This document shows, in pieces, positions 52,177-62,633 of a DNA stretch of 64,000 nucleotides. A program made the position numbers and the translations under genes. Position 1 is the first letter of the stretch. Every line of letters starts with the position of its first letter. Source of the DNA: Noviherbaspirillum aridicola (GTDB taxonomy: Bacteria > Pseudomonadota > Gammaproteobacteria > Burkholderiales > Burkholderiaceae_D); contig NZ_BPMK01000005.1 in the NCBI RefSeq assembly GCF_019656455.1, positions 101,784 to 165,783 on the forward strand, in the 5' to 3' direction. The notes under the pieces were generated by a model. The model searched no databases, was not told the origin of the DNA, and saw only the letters and a program-made list of their open reading frames with translations.

Positions 52177-52965
52177 TCACATCTGCCGGAACAGGTGGGC
52201 ATAGACGCGGCTGACCGGCAGCGTCTGCGTCCGCCCGCGCAGCCGCAGCGCCAGCCTGCCGGCATCGTCGCGCAGCGCCGCCTCCACGAATTTCAGATTC
52301 ACCACCGTCCCCCGGTGCACCTGCCAGAACTGCGCCGGATCGAGCTGCGTCAGCAATTCCTTGAGCGGCGTGCGGATCAGGGCCTCGCCCTCGGCCGTCA
52401 CCACGTTTACATACTTGTCGGCGGCCTCGAAATACTGGACTTCGCCGACGGGAATCAGCCGGATCTGGTTGCCGACCGCCGCCCGGATCAGGTCGAGCCG
52501 CCCGGTGGAGGCCGGCGGCGGCATCAGGGTGCGCAGCTGGCCGACGATGCGTTCCAGTGCCTGGTCGCGCTCCGCGTGCCGCGCCAGCCGGGCCTGCAGG
52601 CGGCTCACCGTCCTGGCCAGCCGGTCGTCGCTGACCGGCTTGAGGACATAGTCCGCGGCCGCCTGGTCGAAGGCCTGCAGCGCGTAGTCGTCATAGGCGG
52701 TGACGAACACCACCAGCGGGAAGGGTTTATCGTCCGGCCAGTCCTCGGCCAGCTCCTGCGCCGCTTCCAGGCCGGTCTTGCCCGGCATCTTGATGTCGAG
52801 GAAAAGCACGTCGGGCTTCAGCGCGAGCGCTTCCCGCACCGCGTCCACGCCATTGGCCGCCACGCCGCCGATCAGCAGCTCCGGCCACAGGCGCTGCAGC
52901 GACTGCTGCAGCATGAAGGCGAGCACCGGCTCGTCTTCGGCGATCAGCGCGTAGATCTGGTTCAT
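52177..52965 (-). CDS. LytTR-family response regulator
   Basis: A 262-residue two-component response regulator. Receiver domain residues 1-125 with phospho-acceptor Asp57 (LFLDIKMPGKTG) and acidic pocket AEDEP. The C-terminal LytTR DNA-binding domain is at about residues 155-260 (EVQYFEAADKYVNVVTAEGE). It overlaps the sensor kinase gene (ATGA), forming a LytS/LytR-type pair. Targets not visible. Confidence 0.95.
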   Translation of the reverse strand: MNQIYALIAEDEPVLAFMLQQSLQRLWPELLIGGVAANGVDAVREALALKPDVLFLDIKMPGKTGLEAAQELAEDWPDDKPFPLVVFVTAYDDYALQAFDQAAADYVLKPVSDDRLARTVSRLQARLARHAERDQALERIVGQLRTLMPPPASTGRLDLIRAAVGNQIRLIPVGEVQYFEAADKYVNVVTAEGEALIRTPLKELLTQLDPAQFWQVHRGTVVNLKFVEAALRDDAGRLALRLRGRTQTLPVSRVYAHLFRQM

Positions 52966-54053
52966 ATCGGCAGTCTCAGGATGGCGGTTGCGCCGTGCGG
53001 CTGGCGGGGCTCCAGCGCGAGACCGGCGCGCGGCCCGTGCAGCGCCTGCAGGCGCTCCCGGATATTGCGAACCCCGGTACGGGTGCCGGCGCTCGCAGCG
53101 TGCTCGTCGAGGCCGAGACCGTCGTCGCTGACGCGCAGCACGAGCACGTCACCCTCGCGGCGTGCGTCGATCTCCAGCGTGCCGCCTTCGAGCTTCGGCT
53201 CCAGGCCGTGCTTGATCGCGTTTTCCACCAGCGGCTGCAGCAGCATCGGCGGCACCGCCAGCGGCGCCAGTTCCGGCGGCAGCTGCAGGCGGAAGGAGAG
53301 GCGGCTGCCCATGCGCACCTGCATCAGGCCGAGGTAGGCCTGCATCAGGCGGAACTCCTGTTCCAGCGTGGTGCCGTCGCCGCGGGCGGCGCCGAGCGTG
53401 GCGCGCAGGTACTGGATCAGCTGGTCGAGCATGCGCTGCGCGCGTGGCGGATCGACCGCGATCAGGCCCTGCAGGTTGGCCAGGGTGTTGAACAGCATGT
53501 GCGGCTCGATCTGCGCCTGCAGCAGCTGCAGCTGGGCCTGCAGTGCCTGCCGCTCGATCGCCGCGGCGCGCGCCTTTTCCGCTTCCGCCTCGGCCCGCAG
53601 CTGCTGCATCCAGGCGCGGCTGAAGAAAAACCAGGTCACGCCGATGCAGGTGAGCAGGAAGACGATGTAAAAGGCGACCGGGTTTTCGCCGCGCACGGCG
53701 CCGATGAGCTCTGGCGGGACGCCGAGCAGGAAGCCGGCGAGCAGATTGCCGAGATGGCGGGCGGCGGGGACCGCGGCCAGGAATATCAGCATGAACGGCA
53801 GCAGCGGCGGCTTGCCCAGTCCCCACAGCAGCAGCCGGCCGCCGTCGATGAACAGCACCATCAGCGTGCCGACGCAGACCGATACCACGATGTTCTGCGT
53901 CAGCGAGGCATTGAGCTGCAGCACGTAGGTCACCACCAGCGCCGCCGCGAGATTGAAGATCTGCGTCAGGGCCACGTCGATGGCCAGCCTGCGCAACCGC
54001 GGGTAGCGGTACGGTGCAGGTTGGGTCGGGGTGGCGGATGTGTCGGCGATCAT
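52962..54053 (-). CDS. LytS-like sensor histidine kinase
   Basis: A 363-residue membrane kinase of the HisKA-7TM/His_kinase (PF06580) type. Four hydrophobic helices lie within residues 30-155, then a short coiled coil, then the phospho-acceptor region LQAQIEPHMLFNTLANLQGL with His185, and the ATPase domain (LVENAIKHGLEP, DDGLGLDEHA). It is the partner of the response regulator at 52177, and coupled to the 2TM gene upstream. Confidence 0.94.
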   Translation of the reverse strand: MIADTSATPTQPAPYRYPRLRRLAIDVALTQIFNLAAALVVTYVLQLNASLTQNIVVSVCVGTLMVLFIDGGRLLLWGLGKPPLLPFMLIFLAAVPAARHLGNLLAGFLLGVPPELIGAVRGENPVAFYIVFLLTCIGVTWFFFSRAWMQQLRAEAEAEKARAAAIERQALQAQLQLLQAQIEPHMLFNTLANLQGLIAVDPPRAQRMLDQLIQYLRATLGAARGDGTTLEQEFRLMQAYLGLMQVRMGSRLSFRLQLPPELAPLAVPPMLLQPLVENAIKHGLEPKLEGGTLEIDARREGDVLVLRVSDDGLGLDEHAASAGTRTGVRNIRERLQALHGPRAGLALEPRQPHGATAILRLPI

Positions 54054-54322
54054 GGGCGGCGCTTGCTGAGTTCACGTTCGATCATGCGCTGCTTCCAGCG
54101 CGCGCCCGGTGCGTACAGGAAAACCGCCAGGCCGTGAAATAGTAACCCGATTCCCCAGCCGAACAGCGGCCAGAATGCCCAAACGCGCTGCGGCACCACC
54201 AGCAGGTTGAACAGGATGAGACCGGTGTTGACCACCGCGAAGACGGCCAGGTGGACAAGAAAGCCGACCTTGCGCTCGACGTGGCGCCGGGCTTCGAGAT
54301 AGACGGGATCGTGCGAAGTCAT
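54050..54322 (-). CDS. 2TM-domain protein
   Basis: A 90-residue protein with two hydrophobic helices (about residues 21-43 and 48-70) between charged ends; it fits the 2TM domain family, often found next to or fused with LytTR-linked kinases. It overlaps the kinase start (ATGA), so it is probably part of the sensing unit. Confidence 0.85.
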   Translation of the reverse strand: MTSHDPVYLEARRHVERKVGFLVHLAVFAVVNTGLILFNLLVVPQRVWAFWPLFGWGIGLLFHGLAVFLYAPGARWKQRMIERELSKRRP

Positions 54323-54343
54323 GATGTTCTCCTGAAAGAGATG

Positions 54344-54727
54344 TCAGGCCAGCCCGACCGCGTTCCACAGCAGGTCGCCGAGACGGCGGCCGGGCAGCAG
54401 GGTGAAGATGCCGGCGATCGCCAGGCCGACGTAGGCGCCGCGCATGCCGCGGCGATGGGCGCCGATCCTCCCGTGCGCCGCCGCGTACAGCGAGGCGGTC
54501 ACGGCCAGGATGGACACGACCGAGAGGATATGGATGGCCGAGAAGCCGCCGAACTTCCGTATGCCGAAAGACACCAGCGCCGTCGTCAGCATCAGCACCA
54601 CCCACACCCGGCCGAACAGCCGGTGCGCGTTGCTGCCTTTCCTCGATGCCAGCGCCAGTGCGCCGAACAGCAGCGCGCCGACGGCGGTGACGAGATGAAC
54701 CAGGATGATCGGGGTGAATGCCGCCAT
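54344..54727 (-). CDS. DUF2306-type membrane protein
   Basis: A 127-residue protein with four hydrophobic helices. HLVTAVGALLFGALALASRKG and the positions of HRLFGRVWVVLM resemble DUF2306 proteins. Start at MAAFTPIIL with GGAGG upstream. First gene of the LytTR operon; it may be its regulated or sensed component. Function unknown. Confidence 0.82.
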   Translation of the reverse strand: MAAFTPIILVHLVTAVGALLFGALALASRKGSNAHRLFGRVWVVLMLTTALVSFGIRKFGGFSAIHILSVVSILAVTASLYAAAHGRIGAHRRGMRGAYVGLAIAGIFTLLPGRRLGDLLWNAVGLA

Positions 54728-54859
54728 GATCTGCCTCCGTTGTCGATTGATGGAGGCAGTATCCGGATGCCGCCGGCGCGCGGCCACCGGCATGCGACGA
54801 ACTGCGGAAAACGGGGAGTGAACTGCGTCCGTACGGCGCGAACCGCGCGGACGCCCGGC

Positions 54860-56101
54860 TCAGACGACTTTCTTGTCGCGCAGCGCTTCGATCTCGGCCT
54901 GGGTAAGGCCGAGCATGCCGTGCAGCACTTCATCGGTGTGCTGGCCGAGCAGCGGCGGCGGCAGGCTGCAGGCGGGCGGGGTGGCCGACATCTTCATCGG
55001 GCTGCCGACGAGTTTCACATTGCCGCCCGTCGGATGCGGAATGTCGACCCGCAGTCCGCGCGCCCGGACCTGCGGATTCTCGAAGACCTCGTCGAGATTG
55101 TTGATCGGGCCGCAGGGCACGCCCGCCGCCTCCAGCGCATCGATCCATTCCTGCTTGGTCCGGGTCTTCACCATGTCCGACAGGATGGGCACCAGGATGT
55201 CGCGGTGGCGCACCCGCATCGGATTGGTGGCGAAGCGCTCGTCGGTCGCCAGTTCCGGCCGGCCGCCGGCTTCCACGAAACGCCTGTACTGGCCGTCGTT
55301 GCCGACCGCCACGATGATGTGGCCGTCGGCGGTGGGGAAGGTCTGGTAGGGGACGATGTTCGGATGCGCATTGCCCCAGCGCCGGGGCGCCTGGCCGCTG
55401 GCGAGGTAGTTGGTGTTCATGTTGGCCAGCATCGCCACCTGCACGTCGAGCAGCGCCATGTCGATGTACTGTCCTTCGCCGGTGCGGTCGCGGTGGGCGA
55501 GTGCGGCCAGCACCGCGATCGTCGCGTACATGCCGGTCATCAGGTCGGAAATCGCCACGCCGGCCTTTTGCGGTCCGCCGCCCGGCAGGTCGTCGCGCTC
55601 GCCGGTGATCGACATGAAGCCGCCCATGCCCTGGATGATGAAGTCATAGCCGGCGCGCTGCGCATACGGACCATCCTGGCCGAAGCCGGTGATCGAGCAG
55701 TACACCAGGTCCGGTTTCTCCTGCTTCAGCGAGGCATAGTCCAGTCCGTACTTCTTCAGCTGGCCGACCTTGTAGTTCTCCAGCACCACGTCAGACTGCC
55801 GCGCCAGCGCGCGCACGATTTCCTGTCCCTCGGGCGAGGCGATGTCGAGCGTGATCGAGCGCTTGTTTCGGTTGGCGGCGAGATAGTAGGCCGCCTCGGT
55901 GGTGTCGCGTCCCTGCGCGTCCTGCAGGTAGGGAGGCCCCCAGTGGCGCGTATCGTCGCCGGCGCCCGGGCGCTCCACCTTGATCACGTCGGCACCGAGG
56001 TCGGCGAGGTTCTGCGCGCACCACGGGCCCGCGAGCACGCGGGTCAGGTCGAGTACGCGGATATGTCCGAGGGCTTTTTTGTTCAGCGGCGAGTCAGCCA
56101 T
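54860..56101 (-). CDS. CaiB/BaiF-family CoA-transferase
   Basis: A 413-residue class III CoA-transferase that moves CoA between acyl-CoA and a carboxylic acid. Signature blocks: VLDLTRVLAGPWCAQNLADLGADVIKVERP (as separate stretches), NRNKRSITLD, GYDFIIQGMGGFMSITG, and AGVAISDLMTGMYA, in which Asp186 is the likely nucleophile by family position. The acyl substrate cannot be inferred. It overlaps the GGDEF/EAL gene by 19 bases. Confidence 0.92.
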   Translation of the reverse strand: MADSPLNKKALGHIRVLDLTRVLAGPWCAQNLADLGADVIKVERPGAGDDTRHWGPPYLQDAQGRDTTEAAYYLAANRNKRSITLDIASPEGQEIVRALARQSDVVLENYKVGQLKKYGLDYASLKQEKPDLVYCSITGFGQDGPYAQRAGYDFIIQGMGGFMSITGERDDLPGGGPQKAGVAISDLMTGMYATIAVLAALAHRDRTGEGQYIDMALLDVQVAMLANMNTNYLASGQAPRRWGNAHPNIVPYQTFPTADGHIIVAVGNDGQYRRFVEAGGRPELATDERFATNPMRVRHRDILVPILSDMVKTRTKQEWIDALEAAGVPCGPINNLDEVFENPQVRARGLRVDIPHPTGGNVKLVGSPMKMSATPPACSLPPPLLGQHTDEVLHGMLGLTQAEIEALRDKKVV

Positions 56102-58656
56102 TTTTCGAATTGGTCAGCGGTGAGCGGTTGTGTGTAGTAGTAGCCCAGCCCGATGTCGCAGCCGCGTTCGCGCAGGTGCTCCACCTGCTGCGATGTCTCC
56201 ACGCCCTTGGCGACGACTTCCAGGCCGAGCGCATGGGCGGCCGCGATGGCGGCGTCGGCGACGGCCGGCGTGTCGGTCTCCTGCATGCCGCCGGCCGGGC
56301 TGGCGTCGATTTTAACCTTATGCACCGGCACCCGCTGCACGAGCGCTTCCAGGCCCTCGCCGCCGGTCTCGTCGATGGTCACCGCCGCCCCGAGTTCGCC
56401 CAGCCCGCGTATGCGGGACAGCAGCGCCTCGTCCGCGTCGCGCAGCACCGCTTCCTTGATCTCGCACTCCACCTGCCGCGCCGGCAGTCCCCGCCGCGAC
56501 AGCGCCGCCTCCAGCGCCGGCAGCAGGACGGTATCGGCAAGCTGCGCCGCCGACAGCTTGAGCGCAATGGTGAAGTCGTCCATGCCCATGCCGTGCCAGA
56601 CGGCGGCCTGGCGGCAGGCGTCGTCGAGCGCCCAGGCGGTGAGGGCGCCGATGTCGTCGCCCTGTTCCGCCAGGGGCAGGAAACTGGCCGGCAGCAGCAG
56701 GCCGTGCTGCGGATGCTGCCAGCGCAGCAGCGCCTCGACGCCGCGTATGCGGCCGCTGCCGAGGTCGACCTGCGGCTGGTAATAATGCTGCAGCTCATGC
56801 TGCGCGATCGCGCGGCGCAGCTGTGCCGCCGGGTCTTCCTCCGGCGCGGCGCGCGCGGCCTGCGCCGCGCCGCTGAAGGCCCGGTACTGGCCGCGGCCGG
56901 CCGCCTTGGCCTGGTAGCGGGCTTCCCCGGCCTTTCTCAGCAGCGTTTCCAGGTCGGCGCCGTGCTCCGGGTAGCGGGCAATGCCGACGCTGGCCGATAC
57001 GCGCAGTATCTGGCCCTGCAGGGAAAAGGCATTGCGCAGGCTGTCGGTGATCTGCTGCGCGATGTCTTCCACCACCTGGGCATCGCGCACGTCCCGCGCC
57101 AGCAGCAGGAAAGCATCGCCTTCCAGGCGCACCAGCACGTCGTCGCGCCGCACCGCGTTCTTCAGCCGCAGCGCGGCGGCCTTGAGCAGCTCGTCGCCGA
57201 GCAGCGGGCCGTGGCGGTCGTTGATCCCGGTGAAGCCGTCGAGGTCGATCACGAAGACCGCCAGCGTGTCGGCGCGCGCCGACAGCTTGGGGAAGATCTC
57301 CGCGGCGCGTTGCCGCACGTAGCCGCCGGCGGGCAGGCGGGTCAGGCTGTCCTCCAGCGCGATGTCGCGCAGCCGGCTTTCGGTGTGGCTTCGCACGCGC
57401 TCTTCCAGCGCGCCGGCGACCAGGCAGGCCACGTTCCCGGCGAATTCCGTCTCGTCGCGGCGCCAGGCGCGGGCGGCACCGACCACGCTGAACACCAGCA
57501 GCCCCGACGGCACCGCGTCGCGCGCCACCGGCGCCGCCAGCAGGGCCTTGATGCCCTGCGCGTGGAAGTACTCGCAGTACAGCGCGGCGCGCGGATCGCG
57601 GTCGACATCGTCCAGCGCCAGGGGCGCGCCGCCGGCCAGCACCCGGTGCAGCAGCGGTTCGAAGGCGCGCGCGAACAGCGCGTCGGTTTCCTCGACCAGG
57701 TAGTTCTGGTGCACATCGTCATAGGCGAGCACGCAGCGCGATGCGCGGTTCTCGCCGGCTTCCCACCAGGCGCAGCGCTGCACGCCGAGCGCCTTGGCGG
57801 CCGACTTGAGGATGACCTTGAGCGTGGAATCGAGGTTGGCCTGCGGCCGGCGCGCGACGCGCAGCAGGCGGTTGAGATAGTGCAGCTGCCGCTTGCGCTC
57901 GCTGTCGCTGCGCTGCCGTTGCGCCACCTCCCCGGTGATGTCGCGGACGTTGACGAGCAGGCCTTGCACGTCGGGATGGCCGAGCAGGTTGACCGCGGTG
58001 CCGGCGACATGGCTCCAGCCGCCGTCGGCGCGCCGTATCCGCATCTCCAGCGGCACCGAGTCGTCGCCCGCGGCGCGCTCCAGCGCCGCCGCCACCTGGC
58101 CGCGGTCGTCGTGATGCACCACCGTCAGCAGCGCATCGCCATGCGCGCCGGCGAGCTGGCCGAAGGCTTTGTTCGCGTAACGTATGCCTGCATCGGTGTC
58201 GCAGACCAGCACCATGTCCGGCAGCTGCTCGGTGATCGCCAGCAGGCGCGCGCCCGGAGCAGGCACGTCGGTTTCATGCGCGGCCAGCGGCCTTAGCGCC
58301 AGGATCGCCGTCCGCGAATCCGGCAGCGGGTCGTCGCGCCGCTCCAGCACGCGGAACGGCAGACGGGCGCCCGATTTCGCCCGCAGCATCAGGGTGTCGC
58401 CCTCGGTCATGTCGAGATCCGGGCCCGGTTCTTCCGACCGGACCAGCGCCTGCGCGGGCTGGCCGGCGAGTTCGTCGGGCTCGTAGCCGAGGTGGCCGGC
58501 CAGCGCGGCATTCATCAGCCGGATCTGTCCGCCATCGAGCATCAGCAGCCCGATGTCGGCGCCGAACAGTTCGGCGAGGGCATGCCATTCGGCGGGAAGG
58601 ATGAAGCGTGCGGTGTCAAGCGGCGCGCGGGACGCCAGGTCGGTGTGGGCGGGCAT
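56083..58656 (-). CDS. PAS-GAF-GGDEF-EAL protein with degenerate catalytic sites
   Basis: A long (857-residue) signalling protein. PAS domains lie at about residues 20-230, a GAF domain at about 275-430, a GGDEF domain at about 460-600, and an EAL domain at about 620-855. The GGDEF motif reads EGDAF, so the metal-binding Glu is gone. In the EAL domain VEALLRW is kept, but the Asn of NLS is Lys (ALKLSAAQL), and DDFGTG reads DETGGEG. Both enzyme activities are probably lost, leaving a c-di-GMP or partner sensor. I use MPAHTDL as start; an ATG 24 codons upstream is possible. Confidence 0.88.
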   Translation of the reverse strand: MPAHTDLASRAPLDTARFILPAEWHALAELFGADIGLLMLDGGQIRLMNAALAGHLGYEPDELAGQPAQALVRSEEPGPDLDMTEGDTLMLRAKSGARLPFRVLERRDDPLPDSRTAILALRPLAAHETDVPAPGARLLAITEQLPDMVLVCDTDAGIRYANKAFGQLAGAHGDALLTVVHHDDRGQVAAALERAAGDDSVPLEMRIRRADGGWSHVAGTAVNLLGHPDVQGLLVNVRDITGEVAQRQRSDSERKRQLHYLNRLLRVARRPQANLDSTLKVILKSAAKALGVQRCAWWEAGENRASRCVLAYDDVHQNYLVEETDALFARAFEPLLHRVLAGGAPLALDDVDRDPRAALYCEYFHAQGIKALLAAPVARDAVPSGLLVFSVVGAARAWRRDETEFAGNVACLVAGALEERVRSHTESRLRDIALEDSLTRLPAGGYVRQRAAEIFPKLSARADTLAVFVIDLDGFTGINDRHGPLLGDELLKAAALRLKNAVRRDDVLVRLEGDAFLLLARDVRDAQVVEDIAQQITDSLRNAFSLQGQILRVSASVGIARYPEHGADLETLLRKAGEARYQAKAAGRGQYRAFSGAAQAARAAPEEDPAAQLRRAIAQHELQHYYQPQVDLGSGRIRGVEALLRWQHPQHGLLLPASFLPLAEQGDDIGALTAWALDDACRQAAVWHGMGMDDFTIALKLSAAQLADTVLLPALEAALSRRGLPARQVECEIKEAVLRDADEALLSRIRGLGELGAAVTIDETGGEGLEALVQRVPVHKVKIDASPAGGMQETDTPAVADAAIAAAHALGLEVVAKGVETSQQVEHLRERGCDIGLGYYYTQPLTADQFEKWLTRR

Positions 58657-58852
58657 GGCGGGGTGCGGTCGATGGAAGGAGTCGCTTAGACTACGTTGCG
58701 CCGGGATTGATTTCGCGATCCAGATCAAGCTCCGTCGCGGCTTGCCGCAGGCAAAAAGCAGCTCCGGGGCGCTGCTTCAGTTGGCGGAATGGCAATGGAA
58801 ACGCGGCGTGCGCCGCCGCCCCGCGACGCCTCATTGCATAACACTTATCACG

Positions 58853-58858
58853 TATAAT
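58853..58858 (+). promoter_or_regulatory. Probable -10 box for alaS
   Basis: A consensus TATAAT 41 bases before the alaS ATG. A matching -35 at 17 bases is weak; TTGCAT occurs at 13 bases only. Likely start at about 58866. Confidence 0.45.
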
Positions 58859-58899
58859 CAACGGTTTGCCGCACCGGTATTCCTACTCTTGCCGACAAC

Positions 58900-61527
58900 A
58901 TGAAATCGTCCGAAATCCGCGAAAAGTTTCTGAAGTTCTTCGAATCCAAGGGCCACACCATCGTCGCCTCCAGCCCGGTCGTGCCCGGCGACGATCCCAC
59001 GCTGCTGTTCACCAACGCCGGCATGAACCAGTTCAAGGACGTGTTCCTCGGCTTCGACAAGCGGCCCTACACCCGCGCGACGACTTCGCAGAAATGCATC
59101 CGCGCCGGCGGCAAGCACAACGACCTGGAAAACGTCGGCTATACCGCGCGCCACCACACTTTCTTCGAGATGCTGGGCAACTTCAGCTTCGGCGACTACT
59201 TCAAGGAAGACGCGATCAGCTATGCCTGGGAACTGCTCACCGAAGTCTTCAAGCTGCCCAAGGAAAAGCTGTGGGTCACCGTCTACGCGGAAGACGACGA
59301 GGCCTACGAGATCTGGAACAGGAAGGTCGGCGTGCCCGCCGAGCGCATCGTGCGCATCGGCGACAACAAGGGCGCGCGCTATGCGTCGGACAACTTCTGG
59401 ATGATGGGCGACACCGGCCCCTGCGGCCCCTGCACCGAGATCTTCTACGACCACGGTCCGGACGTGGCCGGCGGCCCCCCCGGCTCCCCGGATGAAGACG
59501 GCGACCGCTACATCGAAATCTGGAACAACGTGTTCATGCAGTTCAACCGCGACGAAGCGGGCGTGATGCACAAGCTGCCCAAGCCCAGCGTCGATACCGG
59601 CATGGGACTCGAGCGCATCACCGCGGTGCTGCAGCATGTACACAGCAACTACGAGATCGACACCTTCGTCAACCTGCTGGCCGCGGCCAAGCAGGCGGTG
59701 GACAAGGCCGGCGCCGGCGACTGCGACAAGGAGTCGCCCTCGCTGAAGGTCATCGCCGATCATATCCGCGCCTGCACCTTCACCGTGGTCGACGGCGTAA
59801 TCCCGAGCAACGCCGGCCGCGGCTACGTGCTGCGCCGCATCGCCCGCCGCGCGATCCGCCACGGCTACAAGCTCGGCGCGCGCAAGCCCTTCTTCCACGC
59901 GCTGGTGCCGGCGCTGGTGAAGGAAATGGGCGAGGCCTATCCGGAACTGCGCCAGAGCGAACAGCGCGCCACCGAAGTGCTGCGGCAGGAAGAGGAAGCC
60001 TTCTTCCGCACCATCGCCAACGGCATGGAGATCCTCGACAAGGCCCTCGCCTCCGGCGCGCAGCAGATCGACGGCGAGACCGCGTTCAAGCTGCACGACA
60101 CCTACGGCTTCCCGGTCGACCTGACGGCCGACGTCTGCCGCGAGCGCGGCGTGACCGTCGACGAGGCGGAATTCAACCGCCTGCTCGACCAGCAGCGCCA
60201 GCGCGCGCGCGAAGCGGGCAAGTTCAAGATGGCCCAGGGCCTGGAATACAGCGGCAGCCCGACCACCTTCCACGGCTACGAAAAACTGATCCATGATACC
60301 GCGACCGTCGTCGCGATCTATGTCGATGGCACGGCGGCGGAGCAGGCCAGTTCCGGCGACGACGCGGTGGTGGTGCTCGATCACACCCCGTTCTACGCCG
60401 AGTCCGGCGGCCAGGTGGGCGACACCGGCGAACTGCGCAACGCCGCCTCGCGTTTCCTGGTCGAAGACACGCTCAAGGTCCAGGCGGACGTGTTCGGCCA
60501 TCATGGCCGCATCGTCGAAGGCACGCTCAAGGTCGGCGACGTGGTCAACGCGCGCGTCGATGCCGACAAGCGCGCCCGCACCATGCGCAACCACAGCGCG
60601 ACGCACCTGATGCACAAGGCGCTGCGCGAAGTGCTCGGCGGCCACGTGCAGCAGAAGGGCTCGCTGGTCGACGCGGAACGCACGCGTTTCGACTTCGCCC
60701 ACAACGGCGCGCTGACCGAAGAGCAGATCCGCAAGGTCGAGGCCCTCGTCAACGCCGAGATCCTCTCCAACCATCCGACGCAGGCCCGCGTGATGCCGAT
60801 CGAGGAGGCGCAGAAGTCGGGCGCGATGATGCTGTTCGGTGAAAAGTACGGCGACCAGGTGCGCGTGCTCGACATCGGCAGCAGCCGTGAACTCTGCGGC
60901 GGCACCCACGTCGAGCGCACCGGCGACATCGGCCTGTTCAAGGTCGTGGCGGAAGGCGGCGTCGCCGCCGGCATCCGCCGCATCGAAGCGGTGACCGGCG
61001 AGAACGCGCTGGCTTACATGCAGTCGCTGGAATCCACCGTGCGGGGCGTGGCGAGCACGCTCAAGGTCACGCCGGCCGAGATCTCGGCCCGCGTCGGCAG
61101 CGTGCTCGAGCAGGTGCGCGCGCTGGAGAAGGAGCTCGCCGCCGCCAAGGGCAAGCTGGCTTCCGCCCAGGGCGACGAGCTGCTGGCCAGTGCGGTCGAC
61201 GTCAACGGCATCAAGGTGCTCGCCGCCACGCTCAACGGCGCGGACGTGCCCGCGCTGCGCGAGACCATGGACAAGCTCAAGGACAAGCTCAAGACCGCCG
61301 CCATCGTGCTGGCCGCCGTCAACGAAGGCAAGGTCAGCCTGATCGCCGGCGTCACCGCCGACGCCACCGCCAGGGTCAAGGCCGGCGAGCTGGTCAACTT
61401 CGTCGCCCAGCAGGTCGGCGGCAAGGGCGGCGGCCGCGCCGACATGGCGCAGGCCGGCGGCACCGACGCAGCCGCGCTGCCGAAGGCGCTCGAGGGCGTC
61501 ACCGGCTGGGTGCGCGAGAGGGCCTGA
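58900..61527 (+). CDS. alaS: Alanyl-tRNA synthetase
   Basis: Charges tRNA-Ala. The 875-residue product has the class II core ([23 protein letters not shown] region), an editing domain with [16 protein letters not shown] (HxxxH) and [13 protein letters not shown] (zinc ligands), and the C-terminal oligomerisation part. The N-terminus is [19 protein letters not shown], typical. The stop overlaps the Nudix gene start by one base (TGATG). Confidence 0.98.
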   Translation: MKSSEIREKFLKFFESKGHTIVASSPVVPGDDPTLLFTNAGMNQFKDVFLGFDKRPYTRATTSQKCIRAGGKHNDLENVGYTARHHTFFEMLGNFSFGDYFKEDAISYAWELLTEVFKLPKEKLWVTVYAEDDEAYEIWNRKVGVPAERIVRIGDNKGARYASDNFWMMGDTGPCGPCTEIFYDHGPDVAGGPPGSPDEDGDRYIEIWNNVFMQFNRDEAGVMHKLPKPSVDTGMGLERITAVLQHVHSNYEIDTFVNLLAAAKQAVDKAGAGDCDKESPSLKVIADHIRACTFTVVDGVIPSNAGRGYVLRRIARRAIRHGYKLGARKPFFHALVPALVKEMGEAYPELRQSEQRATEVLRQEEEAFFRTIANGMEILDKALASGAQQIDGETAFKLHDTYGFPVDLTADVCRERGVTVDEAEFNRLLDQQRQRAREAGKFKMAQGLEYSGSPTTFHGYEKLIHDTATVVAIYVDGTAAEQASSGDDAVVVLDHTPFYAESGGQVGDTGELRNAASRFLVEDTLKVQADVFGHHGRIVEGTLKVGDVVNARVDADKRARTMRNHSATHLMHKALREVLGGHVQQKGSLVDAERTRFDFAHNGALTEEQIRKVEALVNAEILSNHPTQARVMPIEEAQKSGAMMLFGEKYGDQVRVLDIGSSRELCGGTHVERTGDIGLFKVVAEGGVAAGIRRIEAVTGENALAYMQSLESTVRGVASTLKVTPAEISARVGSVLEQVRALEKELAAAKGKLASAQGDELLASAVDVNGIKVLAATLNGADVPALRETMDKLKDKLKTAAIVLAAVNEGKVSLIAGVTADATARVKAGELVNFVAQQVGGKGGGRADMAQAGGTDAAALPKALEGVTGWVRERA

Positions 61528-62072
61528 TGTCCGGCGCGGGCATGGATTACCGCTACTGTCCGATGTGCGCGGCGCCGCTCATCGAACGGCCCGACACCGG
61601 GGAGGGAGGCAAGCTGCGGCTTGCCTGTCCCGACGGGCACTGGACGCACTGGGATAATCCGCTGCCCGTGCTGGCCGCGCTGGTCGAGGTCGGGGGGCGC
61701 ATCCTGCTCGCACGCAATGCCGCGTGGCCGGAAAAGATGTTCGCGCTGATCACCGGCTTCATGGAGCGCGGCGAAACCCCGGAGCAGGGCGTCGCGCGCG
61801 AGCTCAAGGAAGAAACCAGCCTCGACGCCGACGAGATCAGCCTGATCGGCGTCTACGAGTTCATCCGCAAGAACGAAGTCATCATCGCCTATCACGTCAA
61901 GGCCTCGGGCGAGATCCGCCTGTCCGAGGAACTGGTCGACTACCGTCTGATCGCGCCGGAGAAACTGCGCCCCTGGCGCGCCGGCACCGGATATGCGATG
62001 GCCGACTGGCTGCGCGCGCGGGGCCTGCCGGTGGAGTTCATGGAGTTTCAGCCGCCGGCCGCATCAAATTAA
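61527..62072 (+). CDS. Nudix hydrolase with zinc ribbon
   Basis: A 181-residue protein. A zinc-ribbon-like segment at the N-terminus (CPMCAAPL, then CPDGH) is followed by the Nudix box at about residues 78-100: GFMERGETPEQGVARELKEE. Zinc-ribbon plus Nudix is the layout of NADH pyrophosphatases, but this protein is shorter than NudC. The substrate is therefore uncertain. Coupled to alaS by a one-base overlap. Confidence 0.9.
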   Translation: MSGAGMDYRYCPMCAAPLIERPDTGEGGKLRLACPDGHWTHWDNPLPVLAALVEVGGRILLARNAAWPEKMFALITGFMERGETPEQGVARELKEETSLDADEISLIGVYEFIRKNEVIIAYHVKASGEIRLSEELVDYRLIAPEKLRPWRAGTGYAMADWLRARGLPVEFMEFQPPAASN

Positions 62073-62160
62073 TTGCATGTCTGCACTTGCTGCGTCGCAC
62101 AAGCGTTCGAAAAATTCAGGTAGAATTTTTTTCCCTTCCTCTCCACGGTGAGCGGCAATC

Positions 62161-62388
62161 ATGGAATTTCATAAAGAGCTGGACGCGCGTGGCCTGAACT
62201 GCCCGCTCCCCATCCTCAAGGCAAAGAAGGCGCTGGCCGAAATGAGCAGCGGCGAAATCCTCCGGGTGGTCGCCACCGACCCGGGTTCGGTGCGCGACTT
62301 CCAGGCCTTCGCCCGCCAGACCGGCAACCATCTCGTCGGCCAGAGCGAGAACAACCAGGAATTCACCTTCTTCATGCAGCGCAAATGA
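62161..62388 (+). CDS. TusA-family sulfurtransferase
   Basis: A 75-residue sulfur-carrier protein with the catalytic CPLPILKAKKAL (Cys16). Members pass sulfur in tRNA thiolation (TusA) or in sulfur oxidation and molybdenum cofactor pathways; context does not say which, though two-helix/beta layout and length fit TusA. AGCGGCAATC precedes the ATG. Confidence 0.9.
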   Translation: MEFHKELDARGLNCPLPILKAKKALAEMSSGEILRVVATDPGSVRDFQAFARQTGNHLVGQSENNQEFTFFMQRK

Positions 62389-62554
62389 ATGACGCGGCGC
62401 ATGGCGCGCCGCCTCGTTCCCGCGTATGCTCCCCACGACCTGCGCGCCCCGGCGGCGCGCGGCCCCGCAACCCCAGGCAGCACCCGCATTTTTTGGCTTT
62501 TACGGCGAATTAGTGCATACTCTCTACCAATGAAAAGAACGGTCGTGCTAAATT

Positions 62555-62583
62555 CTGGCATCCCACCGGCCACTCTTTATAAT
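62555..62583 (+). promoter_or_regulatory. Sigma-70 promoter candidate for etfBA
   Basis: CTGGCA (62555-62560; four of six matches) and a perfect TATAAT (62578-62583) are 17 bases apart. The start would fall near 62590, about 45 bases before the etfB ATG. It sits in the 245-bp gap after tusA. Confidence 0.62.
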
Positions 62584-62633
62584 CACGGTTTGGTTTACGT
62601 TTACGTCAATTGTTTTCTTACAAAGGCAAAGCT

